Assembly (NCBI RefSeq): GCF_900115365.1
Contig: NZ_FOWD01000010.1
Coordinates: 61,574-125,573, forward strand
Direction: 5' to 3'
DNA: 64,000 nt
From: Anaerocolumna aminovalerica
GTDB lineage: Bacteria; Bacillota; Clostridia; Lachnospirales; Lachnospiraceae
Position numbers and translations under genes: made by a program
In this document: one piece after another, positions 1 to 10,667 of the stretch
Layout of the letters: every line of letters begins with the position of its first letter
How positions within the stretch are numbered: position 1 is the stretch's first letter
The notes under the pieces: model-generated
Told to the model about the DNA's origin: nothing
Database searches by the model: none
Seen by the model: the letters and a program-made list of their open reading frames with translations, nothing else

Positions 1-287
1 GGTATAATGCAGCGCCTGGATATCAGACTTTCCTGGAACATATTTTTATCAAAAGCCGTCTCGGATCGGGCATTAATTATGACTCCCTTACTTTTAGAAT
101 TAGGAAATCCCCAGGTAAGTAAATCTGGAACCATATCATCTTTTTGCGCTACCAAAATAGGAACTGTTTCAGTTGGAAATATTTCGCCGGTTTTATAACT
201 TTTTCCAGAATTTTTCTTATCAATGTTCTGTAAAATTTTTTCAATTTCTTTTGATGTTTCATCATCGATATAATATCTGCCGCACAT
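1..287 (-). CDS. SRAP (SOS response-associated peptidase, YedK/HMCES-like), partial at window edge
   Basis: Reading the minus strand from the ATG at 287 gives a protein starting MCGRYYIDDE. Cys2 directly after the initiator Met is the hallmark of the SRAP family. In that family Met1 is removed and the cysteine forms a thiazolidine crosslink with abasic sites in single-stranded DNA, protecting them during replication. Further family features are visible: a TWGFPN segment near residue 60 (family W-G-(L/F/I)) and an INARSET segment near residue 72 that carries the conserved Asn and Arg. A GAGGAGG ribosome site lies just upstream of the ATG. The gene runs off the left edge after about 95 residues, so the catalytic Glu and His further on cannot be checked. 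Family assignment is firm; the DNA-protection role comes from family knowledge. Confidence 0.88.
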   Translation of the reverse strand, partial: MCGRYYIDDETSKEIEKILQNIDKKNSGKSYKTGEIFPTETVPILVAQKDDMVPDLLTWGFPNSKSKGVIINARSETAFDKNMFQESLISRRCII

Positions 288-392
288 GTCATATCCTCCT
301 CAATAGCTATCTACATAGTATAGTAAATTGCTACAGGTCATATTCATAGTTGAAAGAAAAATAATAACAAACCCTATTACTTGTACGAAAAT

Positions 393-417
393 TTACAAAT
401 GTCCTGCACATTTGTAA
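393..417. other. hairpin in the 288-586 intergenic gap
   Basis: TTACAAATGT and ACATTTGTAA form a perfect 10-bp inverted repeat around a 5-base loop (CCTGC). The 300-base gap is otherwise AT-rich with no visible gene. No clean T-tract follows, so this could be an operator or a weak terminator. It lies upstream of the minus-strand SRAP gene. Confidence 0.4.
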
Positions 418-586
418 AAAGTGCAGTGTAATAGCTTTTTTGACGTTTGTATTAGTACAATATTTTATTAACTTATATTAACATAATACTACATGTTTTA
501 AAATGCTTTATAGCGATTTTTAGTTATTCAATACACACTATATTCTTTATAATACGTTTTATAATTCATACCCTATTACTACAAGG

Positions 587-970
587 ATGACCCAATGGGG
601 AAGTAAATATCTTGGAGATCAGGGTTATGAAGCCATCCAAATCCTACGTAATTATTACGGCGATACTATATTCATTAATACAGCACCGGAAGTAGCAGGG
701 GTACCTTCCTCCTGGCCGGGCAGTAATTTGACCATCGGATCCACCGGGCAGCCGGTAAGAACCATTCAGGAACAGCTAAATGCAGTTGCCAATGTCTATA
801 GCATCATACCAAAAGTTGCAGTGGATGGAAATTTCGGTGAAGGTACTGCCGAGGCAGTAAGAGCGTTTCAAAGAACTTTTGGTTTGCCTGCTAATGGAAT
901 TGTTGATTTACCTACATGGTATCGAATATCAGAATTATATGTAGCAGTAACCCGTATTGCAGAATTATAA
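587..970 (+). pseudogene. C-terminal remnant of a SpoIID-like / peptidoglycan-binding protein
   Basis: The 127 residues begin MTQWGSKYLGDQGYEA and a YYGD segment follows. This resembles the end of a SpoIID/LytB-type domain (G-M-S/T-Q-W/Y-G, then a QGY-xx-IL-xx-YYG pattern). Residues about 50-115 form a peptidoglycan-binding type 1 repeat (VRTIQEQLN, then VDGNFGEGTAEAVRAFQ). In clostridial relatives, as I recall them, these segments lie at the end of a much longer protein. Here the frame is open only to about 524 upstream, there is no convincing ribosome site before the ATG, and the upstream DNA is AT-rich and non-coding in appearance. I infer a 5'-truncated relic. A short secreted-independent protein cannot be excluded. 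Confidence 0.55.
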
Positions 971-1625
971 AAACAAATTATTCAAGGACTTAATAAAATA
1001 GATTGATAGATAATTAAAATAATTAAGAGGCATATAAATAGATGTATTAGTTAGAAAGATAATAGCATCCATTTATATGCCTCTTAATATTTACAGCCCT
1101 GTATTTAAACCGGTCTTGAAACAGGAAGAAATAAAAGGGAATTATTCGGATATATATCAGCGGGAGAATGTCAATAATTTATTAAAAGACAAGCTTTAAG
1201 ATATAAGGAAAGTTATATCATTTCAAAAGGTTCGATTACTTTAAATCGAGTGGGTTTTTTCAAAAATTACTCAGTTTTTAATCTAAAAAACAAATGAAAC
1301 TTAAATTATTTATTATATATATTTATAAATAAGATTATGAATAATAATAAATACATTTGAATAAAAATTAATAAACTATTGTATTTAAAAAAAAGTTGTG
1401 ATAGAATCTTATCAATTTGGGTACCTATAATTAGCATAGGAATAGAAGTATAACAATTGGGTTCATACCTATTCTTTGCGTAAGTAAATATCATGTTATA
1501 TAACATTTTTCATGAAATTAGTATTACAAATAAAATACCGGTAATAAGAAAATAGAATCGTATTTACTTTTATAAATTTGCAAATTTATTGTTACTATAG
1601 ACAAGTTTTTGAAAGGGAGAAAATT
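971..1625. other. non-coding stretch before carA
   Basis: It holds the long inverted repeat described separately. After that comes a short open stretch ending at the TAA at 1197-1199 whose translation (…YSDIYQRENVNNLLKDKL) looks protein-like but is not recognised and may be a gene relic. A small hairpin around 1232-1248 is followed by a T-rich run (GTGGGTTTTTT). From 1270 the DNA is extremely AT-rich. No PyrR-type binding loop or T-box is evident before carA. Confidence 0.4.
1022..1088. terminator. long inverted repeat after the peptidoglycan-binding relic
   Basis: Arms 1022-1044 and 1066-1088 are 23 bases each with a single mismatch (a G:T pair), separated by a 21-base loop. AT-rich flanks fit a terminator-like structure, but there is no long T-run directly after the right arm. 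It could instead be the palindromic core of a small mobile repeat. Confidence 0.45.
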
Positions 1626-2759
1626 ATGAAAGCATTTTTGATTCTGGAAGATGGTAATGTCTTTATGGGAAAAAGTATTGGATCAACCCGGGAAATAATT
1701 AGCGAGATTGTATTTAATACTTCTATGACCGGTTATCTGGAAATACTGACGGATCCTTCTTATGCCGGTCAGTCCGTTGTGATGACATATCCGTTGATAG
1801 GCAACTATGGTATCTGTTATGAAGATATGGAATCAACAAAACCATGGGTAGGGGGCTATATTGTAAAAGAATTAGCAAGGCATCCAAGTAATTTCCGAAG
1901 TGAGAGTAGTATTGAGGAATTCTTAAAAGAAAAAGATATTCCCGGAATAGCAGGTATTGATACCAGGGCATTAACAAAGATATTAAGAGAGAAAGGTACC
2001 ATGAATGGTATGATTACTATCAACGGGAACTTTAACCTACAGGAAGTTGTTGAAAAATTAAAGAATCACCATTCTACTAATACAGTGAATTTAGTGACCT
2101 GTAAGGAGAAGAAAACTATTCTTTCAGAAGACTACAAGTTAACAGAGGCAGAAAAAGCAAGAAGGGGACTTAAAGTACATCCTTATAAAACCGGTAAATT
2201 TAAAACAGCATTATTGGATCTTGGTTCTAAAAATAACATAGCAGCTTGTCTGCTAAAAAGAGGATGTGATGTTACGGTGTACCCGGCATTTACAAAAGCA
2301 GAAGAAATTATTGGAGATAGTCCGGATGGAATTATGTTATCCAATGGTCCTGGAGATCCTAAAGAATACGCTGATATTATCAAGGAAGTAAAGAAATTAT
2401 ATGATAGTAATATACCTATCTTTGCAATCTGTTTAGGACATCAGTTAATGGCTCTTGCTAACGGCGGTAATACAAGAAAAATGAAATATGGCCACAGAGG
2501 TGCCAATCATCCGGTGAAGGATCTAAAAACCGGAAGGGTGTATATTTCTACACAAAATCATGGATATGTAGTGGAGGATATAAGTGACAGCATAGCCGAA
2601 CCAAGCTTTATAAATGCCAATGACAGAACTATAGAAGGACTTCATTATTTGGGAAGGAATATAATTACTGTCCAATTCCATCCGGAAGCCTGTTCCGGGC
2701 CACAGGATACGGAGTTTCTCTTTAATGAGTTTATGCAGATGATGGAGGTGTCAAAATAA
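1626..2759 (+). CDS. carA: carbamoyl-phosphate synthase small (glutaminase) subunit
   Basis: CarA hydrolyses glutamine and passes ammonia to CarB, which makes carbamoyl phosphate for pyrimidine and arginine synthesis in the cytoplasm. The protein is 377 residues, normal for the family. The N-terminal CPSase small-chain domain ([13 protein letters not shown]…[16 protein letters not shown]) is followed by a class I glutamine amidotransferase domain with nucleophile motif AICLGHQ and the C-terminal His-Glu pair in VQFHPEA. The ATG at 1626 is chosen because GGGAG lies just before it; an in-frame ATG 48 bases upstream would add non-homologous residues. The stop overlaps the carB start (TAATG), so the two are translationally coupled. 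Confidence 0.97.
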   Translation: MKAFLILEDGNVFMGKSIGSTREIISEIVFNTSMTGYLEILTDPSYAGQSVVMTYPLIGNYGICYEDMESTKPWVGGYIVKELARHPSNFRSESSIEEFLKEKDIPGIAGIDTRALTKILREKGTMNGMITINGNFNLQEVVEKLKNHHSTNTVNLVTCKEKKTILSEDYKLTEAEKARRGLKVHPYKTGKFKTALLDLGSKNNIAACLLKRGCDVTVYPAFTKAEEIIGDSPDGIMLSNGPGDPKEYADIIKEVKKLYDSNIPIFAICLGHQLMALANGGNTRKMKYGHRGANHPVKDLKTGRVYISTQNHGYVVEDISDSIAEPSFINANDRTIEGLHYLGRNIITVQFHPEACSGPQDTEFLFNEFMQMMEVSK

Positions 2760-5700
2760 TGCCCAAAATAGATAATATTAAGAAAGTATTAGTAATTGGT
2801 TCCGGTCCAATTGTAATCGGACAGGCAGCAGAATTCGATTATGCGGGTACACAAGCCTGCAGATCCTTAAAAGAAGAAGGTATTAAGGTAGTATTGGTGA
2901 ATTCCAATCCAGCTACTATTATGACTGATAAAGATATTGCAGATGCAGTATATATTGAACCCTTAACACCTGAGTTGGTAAAAAAGATTATTCTGAAAGA
3001 AAAACCGGACAGTGTATTGCCTACACTGGGAGGCCAGGCAGCATTAAATATAGCTATGGAATTAGAGGAATCCGGATTTTTAAAGGAAAATGAGATTAGC
3101 CTCATTGGAACTACAGCAGAAACTATCAAAAAAGCAGAAGACCGTCAGGAGTTTAAAAATACCATGGAGAAAATAGGAGAGCCTTGCGCTCCAAGTACCG
3201 TGGTAAACACTGTGAAAGAGGCAAAAGCTTTTGCAGATAAAATCGGTTATCCTGTTGTTGTACGCCCTGCTTATACATTAGGTGGAAGTGGTGGCGGAAT
3301 TGCAGATAACGAAGAGCAGCTTGCAGATATCTGCAGCAATGGTCTTAGACTAAGCCGTGTGGGGCAATGTTTAATTGAACGAAGCATTGCAGGATGGAAA
3401 GAAATAGAATATGAAGTAATGAGAGATAGTCAGGGGAATTGTATTATAGTCTGTAATATGGAAAATCTGGACCCCGTGGGAATTCATACAGGAGACAGTA
3501 TTGTTGTAGCTCCTTCTCAAACACTTTCTGATAAAGAATATCAAATGTTAAGAACTTCTGCCATGAATATTATTACAGAGTTAAATATTACCGGCGGATG
3601 TAATGTACAGTATGCACTTAATCCCAATACCTTTGAATATTGTGTAATAGAAGTAAATCCAAGAGTAAGCCGTTCTTCCGCTTTGGCCTCCAAAGCTACC
3701 GGATATCCTATAGCAAAAGTTGCAGCAAAAATTGCTTTAGGCTATAATTTGGATGAAATTAAGAATGCCGTTACCGGTAAAACCTATGCCAGCTTTGAAC
3801 CGGCGCTTGATTATGTTGTTGTTAAGATACCAAAATGGCCCTTTGATAAATTCATTATGGCAAAAAGAGCGTTAACGACTCAGATGAAGGCAACAGGGGA
3901 AGTTATGAGCATCTGTACCAATTTTGAAGGTGCTTTGATGAAAGCCATCCGTTCGTTGGAGCAAAACATTTATAGTTTCCGCCATGGTAATTATGAAGTA
4001 TTTACTAGGGAAGAAATAAGAGAAAAATTACATATTATAGACGACAGAAGAATATTTGTAATAGCAGAAGCCATTCGAAGAGGTATTTCCCTTAAAGAAA
4101 TCCATTCCATCACTAAAGTAGACATCTGGTTTTTAGATAAAATTTCGTATTTACTGGAAATAGAATCGGATTTAAAGCAAAAGCCTTTAACAAGAGAATT
4201 ATTGCTGGAAGCCAAAAGACTGGAATATCCGGACCGGGTAATTGCTGAACTTTCAGGAAAATCCTTAGAGGAAGTTAAGAAATTACGCAAAGAAGAATAT
4301 AAGATTATTCCAAGTTTTAAGATGGTGGATACTTGTGCTGGGGAATTTGAAGCAGCTACACCTTACTATTATTCTTGCTATGAAAGTGAAAACGAAGGGG
4401 CAGCAATTAATAATAAGAAAAAAATATTAGTCTTAGGTTCCGGCCCTATTCGAATTGGACAAGGTATTGAATTCGATTATTGCTCTGTTCATAGTGTATG
4501 GGCTTTACGTAAAAGTGGCTATGAAACTATTATTGTAAATAACAACCCGGAAACAGTCAGTACAGATTTTGATATTGCAGATAAACTATATTTTGAACCC
4601 TTAACACCGGAAGATGTGGAGCATATCGTGGATTTAGAACAGCCGGAAGGTGCAGTGGTACAATTTGGTGGTCAAACAGCCATTAAATTAACAGAAGCCC
4701 TGTTGAAAATGGGAGTTAAGATTCTTGGTACATCGGCTGAGAATGTAGATGCTGCGGAAGACAGAGAATTATTTGATGCAATATTAGAAAAATGCAGAAT
4801 ACCAAGGCCTGCAGGTCGTACGGTATTTACAGCAGAGGAAGCTGTTATAGCTGCCAATGAATTAGGTTATCCGGTATTGGTAAGGCCTTCCTATGTATTA
4901 GGAGGTCAGGGAATGCAGATAGCCATATCTGATGAAGGCATCAGGGAGTTTATGAGCATTATTAATCTGAATGTGCAGGAACATCCCATTCTGGTAGATA
5001 AGTACCTAATGGGTAAAGAAGTGGAAGTGGATGCAGTTTGTGATGGAGAGGATATATTAATACCAGGCATTATGGAGCATGTGGAACGAGCAGGGGTTCA
5101 TTCCGGCGACAGTATTTCCGTATATCCGGTACAGAGCATATCCCATGAGACAGAAGAAATAATTGTAGACTACACAAGAAAACTGGCACGCTCCCTTCAA
5201 GTTATAGGGCTGATAAATATACAATTTATAGTATCTGATAATCAGGTGTATGTAATAGAAGTAAATCCCCGCTCAAGCAGAACCGTTCCTTATATAAGTA
5301 AAGTTACCGGAATACCAATTGTAGAGCTTGCTTCAAAAGTCATATTGGGAGCTAAATTATCTGATTTAGGCTATGGAACTGGAATTGCTCCGAAAGCTGA
5401 CTATATAGCTGTTAAGATGCCGGTGTTCTCTTTTGAGAAATTACGGGGTGCTGACATCAGTCTGGGACCGGAGATGAAATCCACCGGAGAATGCTTAGGT
5501 ATCGCAAAGACTTTCAATGAAGCCCTATACAAAGCTTTTTTAGGAGCAGGCATAAACCTTCCTAAGAATAAAAAAATGATCATAACGGTAAAAGATGGAG
5601 ATAAACAGGAAGCTGTTACAGTTGGAAGGCGCTTTCAAGCTTTGGGATATGAAATCTACGGAACAAGAAATACTGCAAAAGTATTGAATGAGAATGGAGT

Positions 5701-5959
5701 TGAAGCCATTCCCGTTCATAAAGTGGATGAAGAAGCACCAACTATATTAGATCTAATACTAAGTCATGAAATTGATTTAGTCATTGATACCCCAACCCAG
5801 GGCAGAGATAAGACAAGGGATGGCTTTTTGATTCGCCGTACCTCCATTGAGACCGGGGTAACCTGCTTAACTTCTCTTGATACGGCCAATGCCCTGCTTA
5901 CCAGTCTGGAAAATGCAGATAAAGATCATATTACCTTAGTAGATATTACAAAAATATAA
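2759..5959 (+). CDS. carB: carbamoyl-phosphate synthase large subunit
   Basis: This is the synthetase subunit: two ATP-grasp halves first make carboxyphosphate and carbamate and then phosphorylate carbamate. The 1066-residue length is typical. Each half starts with the duplicated signature [20 protein letters not shown] (residues about 14-33) and [20 protein letters not shown] (about 560). ATP-grasp cores contain [11 protein letters not shown] and [10 protein letters not shown]. An MGS-like allosteric domain occupies roughly the last 130 residues. The start codon overlaps the carA stop by one base with a GGAGGTG ribosome site inside the carA end. A strong terminator follows at 5997, so the operon is just carAB here. 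Confidence 0.97.
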   Translation: MPKIDNIKKVLVIGSGPIVIGQAAEFDYAGTQACRSLKEEGIKVVLVNSNPATIMTDKDIADAVYIEPLTPELVKKIILKEKPDSVLPTLGGQAALNIAMELEESGFLKENEISLIGTTAETIKKAEDRQEFKNTMEKIGEPCAPSTVVNTVKEAKAFADKIGYPVVVRPAYTLGGSGGGIADNEEQLADICSNGLRLSRVGQCLIERSIAGWKEIEYEVMRDSQGNCIIVCNMENLDPVGIHTGDSIVVAPSQTLSDKEYQMLRTSAMNIITELNITGGCNVQYALNPNTFEYCVIEVNPRVSRSSALASKATGYPIAKVAAKIALGYNLDEIKNAVTGKTYASFEPALDYVVVKIPKWPFDKFIMAKRALTTQMKATGEVMSICTNFEGALMKAIRSLEQNIYSFRHGNYEVFTREEIREKLHIIDDRRIFVIAEAIRRGISLKEIHSITKVDIWFLDKISYLLEIESDLKQKPLTRELLLEAKRLEYPDRVIAELSGKSLEEVKKLRKEEYKIIPSFKMVDTCAGEFEAATPYYYSCYESENEGAAINNKKKILVLGSGPIRIGQGIEFDYCSVHSVWALRKSGYETIIVNNNPETVSTDFDIADKLYFEPLTPEDVEHIVDLEQPEGAVVQFGGQTAIKLTEALLKMGVKILGTSAENVDAAEDRELFDAILEKCRIPRPAGRTVFTAEEAVIAANELGYPVLVRPSYVLGGQGMQIAISDEGIREFMSIINLNVQEHPILVDKYLMGKEVEVDAVCDGEDILIPGIMEHVERAGVHSGDSISVYPVQSISHETEEIIVDYTRKLARSLQVIGLINIQFIVSDNQVYVIEVNPRSSRTVPYISKVTGIPIVELASKVILGAKLSDLGYGTGIAPKADYIAVKMPVFSFEKLRGADISLGPEMKSTGECLGIAKTFNEALYKAFLGAGINLPKNKKMIITVKDGDKQEAVTVGRRFQALGYEIYGTRNTAKVLNENGVEAIPVHKVDEEAPTILDLILSHEIDLVIDTPTQGRDKTRDGFLIRRTSIETGVTCLTSLDTANALLTSLENADKDHITLVDITKI

Positions 5960-5996
5960 GAAGGTACAGACTTAAGTGAATGTCTCTAAGTACAGT

Positions 5997-6029
5997 AATG
6001 AGGTGGGATTCAGGGAATCCCACCTCATT
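5997..6029. terminator. intrinsic terminator after carB
   Basis: Fifteen-base perfect arms (5997-6011 and 6015-6029, AATGAGGTGGGATTC) with a 3-base loop, followed by TTCC. It serves carAB on the plus strand and could also act for the converging ATPase gene. Confidence 0.85.
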
Positions 6030-6090
6030 TCCATACACAGAGCCAAAGCACTGTTAGGATAAGTTATTTAAAATTAAATAAGACTTGTTA

Positions 6091-8766
6091 TTAATTAGAG
6101 TTTGCTTCTTCTTTTTCTTCACGAATTTTCATGATAAATTTAATAATTTCATTTACGATAAGAGGAATCAATGCAAATCCAAGTACAATTGCCCAGTCAT
6201 TAAGCGGTAAATTGTGTACGTTAAATGCATTTGCTAATACCGGAATAGAAATAACAACTTCTTGAAGTATAAATCCAACTATAATAGCACCGATTAATTT
6301 CATATTAGAGAATAAACCAATTTTGAAAATGGATTTTGATGAATTCCTTACAGATAAAGAGTAGAACAATTGGGAACCGGCAAGTACCACAAAAGCCATT
6401 GTTCTGGCATACAATAACTGTTCTTCAGTAGGATCTCCGGCACCGAATAAATATCCCCGTTCTGTTAAACCAAAATAGAAGGCAAGTAAGGTTAGAGAAC
6501 CTATTAACACGCCGCCAATTACTGCTCTGACACCGGCACCGCCTGCGAAAAAGCTTTCCTTAGGATTTCTTGGTTTCTTCTTCATTACATCCTTATCCCC
6601 TGGGTCAACACCTAATGCAATGGCTGGCAGTGCGTCAGTAATTAAGTTGATCCAAAGGAGTTGGGTAGCTGTTAAAGGTATCGGCCATTTGAAGATGATG
6701 GATAGTAATACGGTAATAACTTCACCTAAGTTACAGGATAGTAAGAAAATAACAGATTTCTTAATGTTATTATAGATATTTCTACCTTCTTCAATAGCAT
6801 TTACGATAGTTGTAAAGTTATCATCTGTTAAAATCATATCACTGGCACCCTTAGCAACGTCTGTACCTGTAATACCCATAGCAACACCGATATCAGCATA
6901 TTTTAAGGATGGAGCATCATTTACACCATCACCTGTCATAGAAACAATATTTCCATGAGCTTTAAATGCTCTAACAATCTTAACCTTGTGCTCCGGTGAA
7001 ACTCTGGCAAATACTCTGTAATTATTAATTTTGTCAGAGAATTCCTCGTCGGATAATTCATCAATTTCAGCACCTGTTAAACTTTGTTCAATTGATTCGG
7101 CAATACCTAATTCTTTTGCAATAGCAACAGCGGTATTTTTGTGGTCACCTGTAATCATAATAGGTGTAATACCTGCAAGTTTTGCTTCTTTGATGGAATC
7201 TTTTACCTCTAACCTTGGAGGGTCAATCATACCTACAATACCAATAACAGTTAAATCTTTTTCCATATCTTCAGGTGCAATCATACTTGTGGTATCTTTG
7301 TAAGCAACACCAAGAACTCTTAATGCCCCGTCGGACATTTCTTCTGTTTTCGTTAATAAATCAGATTTTAAGTTTTCTGTTAATGGAACTACTTTTCCAT
7401 CAACAAGTGCAGTAGTAGATATTTTTAATAAATTATCAATAGCACCTTTTGTATGAACTCTGTAACCGGAACCCTCCACATTTAGAGTTGACATTAATTT
7501 TCTATCTGAATCAAATGGATTTTCAGAAACTCTCTTATGCTTTGTATTTAAATCCGATTTTTTCATGTTATATTTATCACCTAATACAACAAGTGCGATT
7601 TCAGTAGGATCTCCGGTACCTTCTCCATTCTCATAAGTGGCATCAGAACAAAGTACTAAGGAACGAATTAATTCTGCCTCGTCGGTAGAAGGTGTAAGAT
7701 TTTCACCTGTAACGGAAACATCTTTTAAATTGCCAATTGTATAATTTTTTACAACGGTCATCTTATTTTGCGTTAATGTACCTGTTTTATCAGAACAGAT
7801 AATATTAACAGAACCAAGGGTTTCAACCGCAGGAAGTTTCTTAACAATTGCGTTGATCTTAGACATTCTAGTAACACCTAATGCTAAAACGATAGCAACG
7901 ATAGCAGCTAAACCTTCTGGAATTGCAGCTACTGCTAAACTGATTGCTGTTAAGAACATCTCAAATAAATCTCTTCCTTGTAAAAGAGCAATACCAAAGA
8001 TAAGAACACAAATACCAATACATAAATATCCCAGGACTTTTCCTAATTCTTCTAAACGTTTTTGTAATGGAGTCAATTCATCATTATCTTCATCCAGAAT
8101 TTTAGCAATGGTACCGATTTCTGTTTCCATGGCAGTGGCTACAACAATACCTTCACCTCTGCCGTAAGTAACAAGGGTAGACATAAATGCCATATTTGAC
8201 TTATCACCAATTGGTGTTTTTGGATCTTCATGTATATCATCTGCATCTTTATTAGAAGGTACAGATTCACCTGTAAGTGCAGATTCTTCTATTTGTAGAT
8301 TCGCACTTTCCAACAAACGTAAATCAGCAGGGATGAATCTACCTGCATCTAATATAACAATATCACCAGGAACAACTTCCTCGGAATTAATTTCTTTAAC
8401 TTCCCCATCACGTCTAACAAGGGATTTCGGCGTTGTCATTTTCTGAAGAGCTTCTACTGCTTTTTCAGCTTTAGCTTCCTGAACTACACCGATGACTGCG
8501 TTAATAAGTACAACTAAAAGGATGATAATGGAGTCAACATATTCACCAATGAATATTGTAATAACAGCAGCTGCTAACAGAACATAAATTAGCATATCCT
8601 TAAGTTGTGCAAAGAAAAGGGAAATTAAACTTTTCTTTGGTTTTCCCTTCAACTTATTAAGACCATATTTCTCAAGTCTGGCTTTCGCTTCCTGAGTGGT
8701 CAAACCGGTTGAAGGATTGACGTTCAATTCTTTTGTAACGTCATCTTTTGATTTTGAAAACCACAT
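6091..8766 (-). CDS. calcium-translocating P-type (P2A, SERCA-like) ATPase
   Basis: An 891-residue membrane ion pump that couples ATP hydrolysis to cation export. Landmarks: N-terminal cation ATPase domain, actuator TGES at 165-168, phosphorylated Asp326 in CSDKTGTLTQ, hinge MTGDGVNDAP. The transport sites match SERCA closely: IPEGL in M4 (Glu284), SCNLGEV in M5 (Asn and Glu) and WINLITDALPA in M6 (Asn, Thr, Asp), and are followed by DPGDKDVMKKKPR. These residues support Ca2+ as substrate, as in bacterial SERCA-like pumps such as LMCA1 of Listeria. It has the usual ten helices and no autoinhibitory tail. AGAGAGGTG-type purine bases precede the ATG. It appears monocistronic. A Mn2+ role is possible. 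Confidence 0.9.
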   Translation of the reverse strand: MWFSKSKDDVTKELNVNPSTGLTTQEAKARLEKYGLNKLKGKPKKSLISLFFAQLKDMLIYVLLAAAVITIFIGEYVDSIIILLVVLINAVIGVVQEAKAEKAVEALQKMTTPKSLVRRDGEVKEINSEEVVPGDIVILDAGRFIPADLRLLESANLQIEESALTGESVPSNKDADDIHEDPKTPIGDKSNMAFMSTLVTYGRGEGIVVATAMETEIGTIAKILDEDNDELTPLQKRLEELGKVLGYLCIGICVLIFGIALLQGRDLFEMFLTAISLAVAAIPEGLAAIVAIVLALGVTRMSKINAIVKKLPAVETLGSVNIICSDKTGTLTQNKMTVVKNYTIGNLKDVSVTGENLTPSTDEAELIRSLVLCSDATYENGEGTGDPTEIALVVLGDKYNMKKSDLNTKHKRVSENPFDSDRKLMSTLNVEGSGYRVHTKGAIDNLLKISTTALVDGKVVPLTENLKSDLLTKTEEMSDGALRVLGVAYKDTTSMIAPEDMEKDLTVIGIVGMIDPPRLEVKDSIKEAKLAGITPIMITGDHKNTAVAIAKELGIAESIEQSLTGAEIDELSDEEFSDKINNYRVFARVSPEHKVKIVRAFKAHGNIVSMTGDGVNDAPSLKYADIGVAMGITGTDVAKGASDMILTDDNFTTIVNAIEEGRNIYNNIKKSVIFLLSCNLGEVITVLLSIIFKWPIPLTATQLLWINLITDALPAIALGVDPGDKDVMKKKPRNPKESFFAGGAGVRAVIGGVLIGSLTLLAFYFGLTERGYLFGAGDPTEEQLLYARTMAFVVLAGSQLFYSLSVRNSSKSIFKIGLFSNMKLIGAIIVGFILQEVVISIPVLANAFNVHNLPLNDWAIVLGFALIPLIVNEIIKFIMKIREEKEEANSN

Positions 8767-9253
8767 AAAAACACCTCTCTAATTTTAGTTTTTTGTGTAA
8801 AAGAAAATAATAAATTAATTAAAGGAAGTTATACTACATTATTCCCTTTAAACTAATTTCTTTATACTTATTTAATAATTTTACTATAATATTTGGAGTG
8901 AGTAAATAAGAGTAAGATTAGAAATAGATTAAAAAATCGAAGAGAATTGAAAATATATGTATAAAGATATCAAAAATTACCTTTGTTTTGTAATAATATA
9001 GGTTGATAAAGGAAAATTACACAAACACAAATGTTCCGGAAGGGATGCTGTAGAACTATTAATATGATTCTTTTGTGGAAAAACAAGAAGAGAAAGAGCT
9101 GAAAAACTCCTGCTTTGTCATAATAAGCCTGTTCCGTGAAGCTGAAATTAAAAAACGCAGCGGATCTAAGTATTCTGAAATGCTTGTTAAAGATTCAGAA
9201 TTAAAATAGAAGGAATGACAAAACAGGTTTTTCAGTGAATTTGTAAAGAGGTG
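8767..9253. other. AT-rich intergenic region with a long inverted repeat
   Basis: The first 300 bases (upstream of the minus-strand ATPase) are AT-rich and contain no gene. From 9098 an inverted repeat begins (separate entry). Confidence 0.5.
9098..9236. repeat. 139-bp imperfect palindromic element
   Basis: The ends pair: 9098-9121 (GCTGAAAAACTCCTGCTTTGTCAT) with 9215-9236 (ATGACAAAACAGGTTTTTCAGT), allowing a 2-base bulge. The interior has no frame. Size and intergenic position resemble the other palindromic elements of this window, although the terminal sequence differs, so it may belong to a second family. Confidence 0.5.
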
Positions 9254-10498
9254 TTATACCTTCTGATGAGTCTTTTTACAATACTCATCAATATGCTGGG
9301 CTACCATCTTGGCATAATTTACTGCTTCAACAACGGTTCTGGCACCGGTAACTACGTCTCCGGAAGCGAATACTCCTTCACGGGTAGTATGTCCGGTTTC
9401 GTCAGCAAGGAGTAATCCCAGTTTGTCTGTGTCCAAACCGGTTGTATTAGATACAATATTATTACGGGGAGACTGGCTGACAGCAATGATTACCGAGTCG
9501 CATTCATAAACAGCCTCAGAACCCTGAACATTAACTATACTTACTTTGTTATTTTCATCAGTTATTTTTTTGGTATTAATATATTTTATACCATTGTCTA
9601 ATATTTCAACAGGAGCTTTAAATAGATCGAATAAAACGCCGTCTTCTTTTGCTTCCTGAATCTCTGCCTTTGTTGCAGACATATCTTCAAAATCTTTTCT
9701 GTAAAAGACACGTACTTCTTCAACACCCTCACTTCTTTTGGCAGTTCTGGCAGCATCCATTGCAACATTTCCTGCTCCAATAACACATACTTTTTTGCCT
9801 AATCTATAAACATTTGGGTTCTTTAAGTAATCAATGGCATAATGTGCATTACCAAAGCTTTCGCCCTTAATATTCAACCGCTTTGGATTCCATACACCGG
9901 TTCCGAGAAAAATTGCTTTATAACCATCTTCAAAAAGTTTATCAATGGTAAGTACAGGACCAACCAAACGGTTAGGTCTGATTTTAACTCCTAATTGAAT
10001 TAATTTATCCTCTATTTGATCCAGATATCTCTTAGGTAATCTAAATTCCGGAATACCATATCTTAATACACCGCCGATTTTTTCTTTACTTTCAAACAGG
10101 GTTACTTTATAACCCCTGGAAGCAAGCATGAAAGATATAGTAAGGCCGGCAGGTCCTGAGCCTATTATGGCTACTCTGTCTTCAAGCTGAGTTTTAGCTT
10201 TTAATTGGACGGAATCCAGGTAAGCAGATGAAATATATTTTTCAATTTCATAAAATTCAACAGGTGTTTCTTTAATACCTTTTATGCAATTACCCATGCA
10301 TTGATTTTCATGGGCACAGACAATGGCGCATATTGCAGATAATGGATTATTTTCAAATAACATTTCACCGGCTTTTTCAATTTGATCATCTTTAAAAAGT
10401 TGAATAATTTCCGGAATAGGAGTGCTGATAGGACATCTTTTGGAGCATCTTGGATTTTTACATAATAAGCATCTATTAGCTTCTTCTTTTAAATTCAT
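9254..10498 (-). CDS. GltD-like NAD(P)-binding Fe-S flavoprotein oxidoreductase
   Basis: 414 residues resembling the glutamate synthase small chain / NfnB / PreT group. Residues 1-100 form the dihydroprymidine-dehydrogenase-type helical Fe-S domain, with LCKNPRCSKRCP and CAHENQCMGNC cysteine clusters. A first dinucleotide fold (IGSGPAGLTISFMLASRGYKVTLFE, residues about 112-136, FAD) and a second (VIGAGNVAMDAARTAKR, about 240, NAD(P)H) follow, then a C-terminal ASGDVVTGARTVVEAV FAD segment. No glutamate synthase large subunit or partner lies beside it. It may therefore supply electrons to an unlinked partner, and the reaction is not assignable. An AGGAGGG site 7 bases before the ATG fixes the start. 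Confidence 0.85.
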   Translation of the reverse strand: MNLKEEANRCLLCKNPRCSKRCPISTPIPEIIQLFKDDQIEKAGEMLFENNPLSAICAIVCAHENQCMGNCIKGIKETPVEFYEIEKYISSAYLDSVQLKAKTQLEDRVAIIGSGPAGLTISFMLASRGYKVTLFESKEKIGGVLRYGIPEFRLPKRYLDQIEDKLIQLGVKIRPNRLVGPVLTIDKLFEDGYKAIFLGTGVWNPKRLNIKGESFGNAHYAIDYLKNPNVYRLGKKVCVIGAGNVAMDAARTAKRSEGVEEVRVFYRKDFEDMSATKAEIQEAKEDGVLFDLFKAPVEILDNGIKYINTKKITDENNKVSIVNVQGSEAVYECDSVIIAVSQSPRNNIVSNTTGLDTDKLGLLLADETGHTTREGVFASGDVVTGARTVVEAVNYAKMVAQHIDEYCKKTHQKV

Positions 10499-10543
10499 AA
10501 ACTTACCCTCCTGGTAAAATGCAATAACAATAATGTAAAAAAT

Positions 10544-10623
10544 GAAGCTGCTGCAAAATTGTTATTCTGAATAAATTCAGTTATACTGAATTCTCTGAAT
10601 AAATTATTTTTTGCAACAGCTTC
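10544..10623. repeat. 80-bp palindromic element (short member of the GCTGTTGCAAAA family)
   Basis: Outer arms 10544-10558 (GAAGCTGCTGCAAAA) and 10609-10623 (TTTTGCAACAGCTTC) pair. The interior, with ATTCTGAATAAATTCAG against CTGAATTCTCTGAATAA, also folds, so almost the whole 80 bases form one hairpin. It lies between two minus-strand genes and may also act as a terminator. The same terminal sequence recurs near 28.6, 35.8 and 38.0 kb. Confidence 0.7.
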
Positions 10624-10667
10624 AAATAGTAAATTTTTATTGAATTACTATAGTGATATGATAACAC

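Noticed and set aside
1306..1506. 66-codon minus-strand ORF with hydrophobic residues
   Set aside because: It arises from extremely AT-rich DNA (Ile/Leu/Tyr/Asn codons), with no ribosome site and no family resemblance.
1089..1625. PyrR site, T-box or other riboswitch before carA
   Set aside because: No conserved anti-terminator/terminator pair or known consensus could be found by eye.
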